Assembly (NCBI GenBank): GCA_040880465.1
Contig: JBBDIK010000012.1
Span: 186,001 to 250,000, forward strand
Direction of reading: 5' to 3'
Source: JBBDIK01 sp040880465
GTDB taxonomy: Bacteria > Actinomycetota > UBA4738 > JBBDHU01
Length of the DNA: 64,000 nt
Every line of letters begins with the position of its first letter. The stretch's first letter is position 1. Below, in pieces: positions 62,865 through 64,000 of this stretch. The notes beneath the pieces were generated by a model that had not been told where the DNA came from, ran no database searches, and worked only from the letters and a program-made list of their open reading frames with translations. The position numbers and the translations under genes were made by a program.

Positions 62865-63872
62865 ATGACGACCAAGGTAGGGATCAACGGTTTCGGCCGG
62901 ATCGGCCGCAACATCTTCCGGGCAGCGCGTGCCAAGGGCGCGGACTTCGAGATCGTGGCCGTGAACGATCTGGGTGATCCGAAGACCATGGCGCACCTGC
63001 TGAAGTACGACTCGGTCATGGGACGGCTGGACGCCGACGTGGCGGTCAGCGCGAACGGCATCACCATCGACGGGAACGAGCTGAAGGTGCTCGCCGAGCG
63101 GAACCCCGCCGATCTCCCCTGGAAGGAACTCGGCGTACAGGTGGTCATCGAGTCCACAGGCATCTTCACCGACCGCGAGAAGGCGGCGGCGCACATCGAG
63201 GCCGGCGCGGAGAAGGTCATCATCAGCGCCCCCGCGAAGAACGAGGACATCACGATCGTGATGGGCGTCAACGACGAGTCCTACGATCCGGTCAACCACC
63301 ACGTCGTCTCGAACGCCTCCTGCACGACGAACTGCGTTGCGCCCATGGCTAAGGTGCTCGATGACGCGTTCGGGGTGGAGCAGGCGTTCATGACGACCGT
63401 GCACGCCTACACGAACGACCAGTCGATCCTGGACCTGCCGCACCCCGACCTGCGCCGGGCCCGGGCCGCTGCGATCAACATCATCCCGACCTCGACGGGC
63501 GCCGCGAAGGCGACCGCGCTGGTCCTCCCGCATCTCAAGGGGAAGATGGACGGGATGGCGATGCGCGTTCCGGTCCCCGACGGGTCCGTGACGGACCTCG
63601 TCGCCACGGTTCGCGAGGACGCCAGCGTCGAGTCCGTGAACGCAGCGTTCAAGTCCGCCTCGGAGTCCGGGAGTCTCGCGGGCAAGCTCGTCTACACCGA
63701 AGACCCGATCGTGTCGTCGGACATCGTCGGCGCGCCGGCGTCCTGCACGTTCGATGCCCTCTCGACGATGGTCATGGGTGATCAGGTCAAGATCGTCGGC
63801 TGGTACGACAACGAGTGGGGCTACTCGAATCGCCTTGTGGATCTGGTCGAGTTGGTTTCCTCCAAGCTGTGA
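62865..63872 (+). CDS. gap: Glyceraldehyde-3-phosphate dehydrogenase, type I
   Basis: A 335-residue glycolytic enzyme. GINGFGRIGRN (6-16) is the NAD-binding loop, Asp35 in AVNDLGD fits NAD preference, the catalytic Cys153 is in SNASCTTNC, and WYDNEWGYSNR is at the C-terminus. ATG 62865 has a GAGGGGG just upstream, and TAGGAT at 62829-62834 is a possible -10 box. The usual followers pgk and tpi are not the next gene: the stop overlaps the GTG of an unknown frame (GTGA). Confidence 0.97.
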   Translation: MTTKVGINGFGRIGRNIFRAARAKGADFEIVAVNDLGDPKTMAHLLKYDSVMGRLDADVAVSANGITIDGNELKVLAERNPADLPWKELGVQVVIESTGIFTDREKAAAHIEAGAEKVIISAPAKNEDITIVMGVNDESYDPVNHHVVSNASCTTNCVAPMAKVLDDAFGVEQAFMTTVHAYTNDQSILDLPHPDLRRARAAAINIIPTSTGAAKATALVLPHLKGKMDGMAMRVPVPDGSVTDLVATVREDASVESVNAAFKSASESGSLAGKLVYTEDPIVSSDIVGAPASCTFDALSTMVMGDQVKIVGWYDNEWGYSNRLVDLVELVSSKL

Positions 63873-64000
63873 CCGGCGAGGAGCCGCACGGCGACGGATC
63901 CGACAGGGACGCGTCCGCCGAACCCGAGTGGGAGAAGTTCGACGTGATCACGTCGAGCAAGCAGTTCCTCCTCGCGGAGGCCGAGGACAGTTTCGGGGTC
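63869..64000 (+). CDS. 5' end of an unknown gene
   Basis: A frame starting with GTG 63869, overlapping the gap stop by 4 bases, is open for 44 codons to the window end. The visible product is hydrophilic and acidic (TGEEPHGDGSDRDASAEPEW near the start), with no signal peptide or recognisable motif. It does not resemble the N-terminus of phosphoglycerate kinase. Confidence 0.5.
   Translation, partial: MTGEEPHGDGSDRDASAEPEWEKFDVITSSKQFLLAEAEDSFGV

Noticed and set aside
63869..64000. Start of pgk or whiA after gap
   Set aside because: The 44 visible residues are acidic and lack the conserved N-terminal motifs of either protein.

Overview
The window is a chromosomal stretch of a G+C-rich bacterium, almost certainly a member of the Actinomycetota. 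The evidence is: a dcw cluster with ftsQ directly followed by ftsZ and no ftsA or min genes; sepF, yggT and a Wag31-type divIVA behind ftsZ; a DUF3040 membrane protein and a Y-family polymerase in front of mraZ; a DNPR-type (meso-diaminopimelate) MurE; a long, eukaryotic-like IleRS behind a T-box; a PriA-like barrel in a trp cluster; and many starts preceded by a TANNNT -10 box that would give leaderless mRNAs. It does not look like Streptomyces or Mycobacterium, because yvcK and whiA are missing between rapZ and gap. A deep or uncultured actinobacterial lineage is likely, but it cannot be placed from this sequence alone.

Layout. 1-2620: 3' end of dinB, DUF3040 protein, MerR regulator and HNH nuclease. 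2677-16466 and on to 17283: mraZ with its promoter and four helically phased GTGGRN repeats, an unannotated 38-codon membrane microprotein, then rsmH-ftsL-ftsI-murE-murF-mraY-murD-ftsW-murG-murC-murB-ftsQ, nearly all joined by 4-base ATGA/GTGA overlaps. 17323-22164: ftsZ with its own promoter and AT-rich leader, then pgeF-yggS-sepF-yggT-divIVA. 22177-28700: ileS (minus strand, T-box), traR/dksA-lspA-rluD, and a RecB/Cas4-like nuclease (minus). 28721-36007: dnaE, a HisA/PriA-like protein, trpC-trpB-trpA and tRNA-Leu(CAA). 36063-38741: an orphan LIV-type binding lipoprotein, a gene-free stretch with a candidate structured ncRNA on the minus strand, and an FTR1 iron permease. 38804-46889: polA, a frameshifted NUDIX gene, rpsA, coaE, a HAD phosphatase, DUF2203 and a two-gene ABC exporter. 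46907-49979: a polar amino-acid ABC importer and a PH-like membrane protein. 50026-64000: uvrB, an amidohydrolase, a methyltransferase, chrA (minus), uvrA, a propeller-cupredoxin lipoprotein, uvrC-rapZ, gap and the start of an unknown gene.

How it fits together. Most of the window is core machinery: peptidoglycan precursor synthesis and septation (dcw), polar growth (DivIVA), lipoprotein processing (LspA), replication and repair (DnaE, PolA, DinB, UvrA/B/C), tryptophan synthesis and translation (IleRS, S1). There are no insertion sequences, prophage genes or CRISPR arrays. The most interesting observations are the candidate ncRNA at 37285-37558, which has a TTGACA-17-TAGTTT promoter whose predicted start coincides with the first base of a 12-bp closing stem; the PriA-like protein that has lost key catalytic residues inside the trp cluster; six exact TANNNT-N6-start arrangements, including all three uvr genes; the phased MraZ operator; and the membrane microprotein between mraZ and rsmH.
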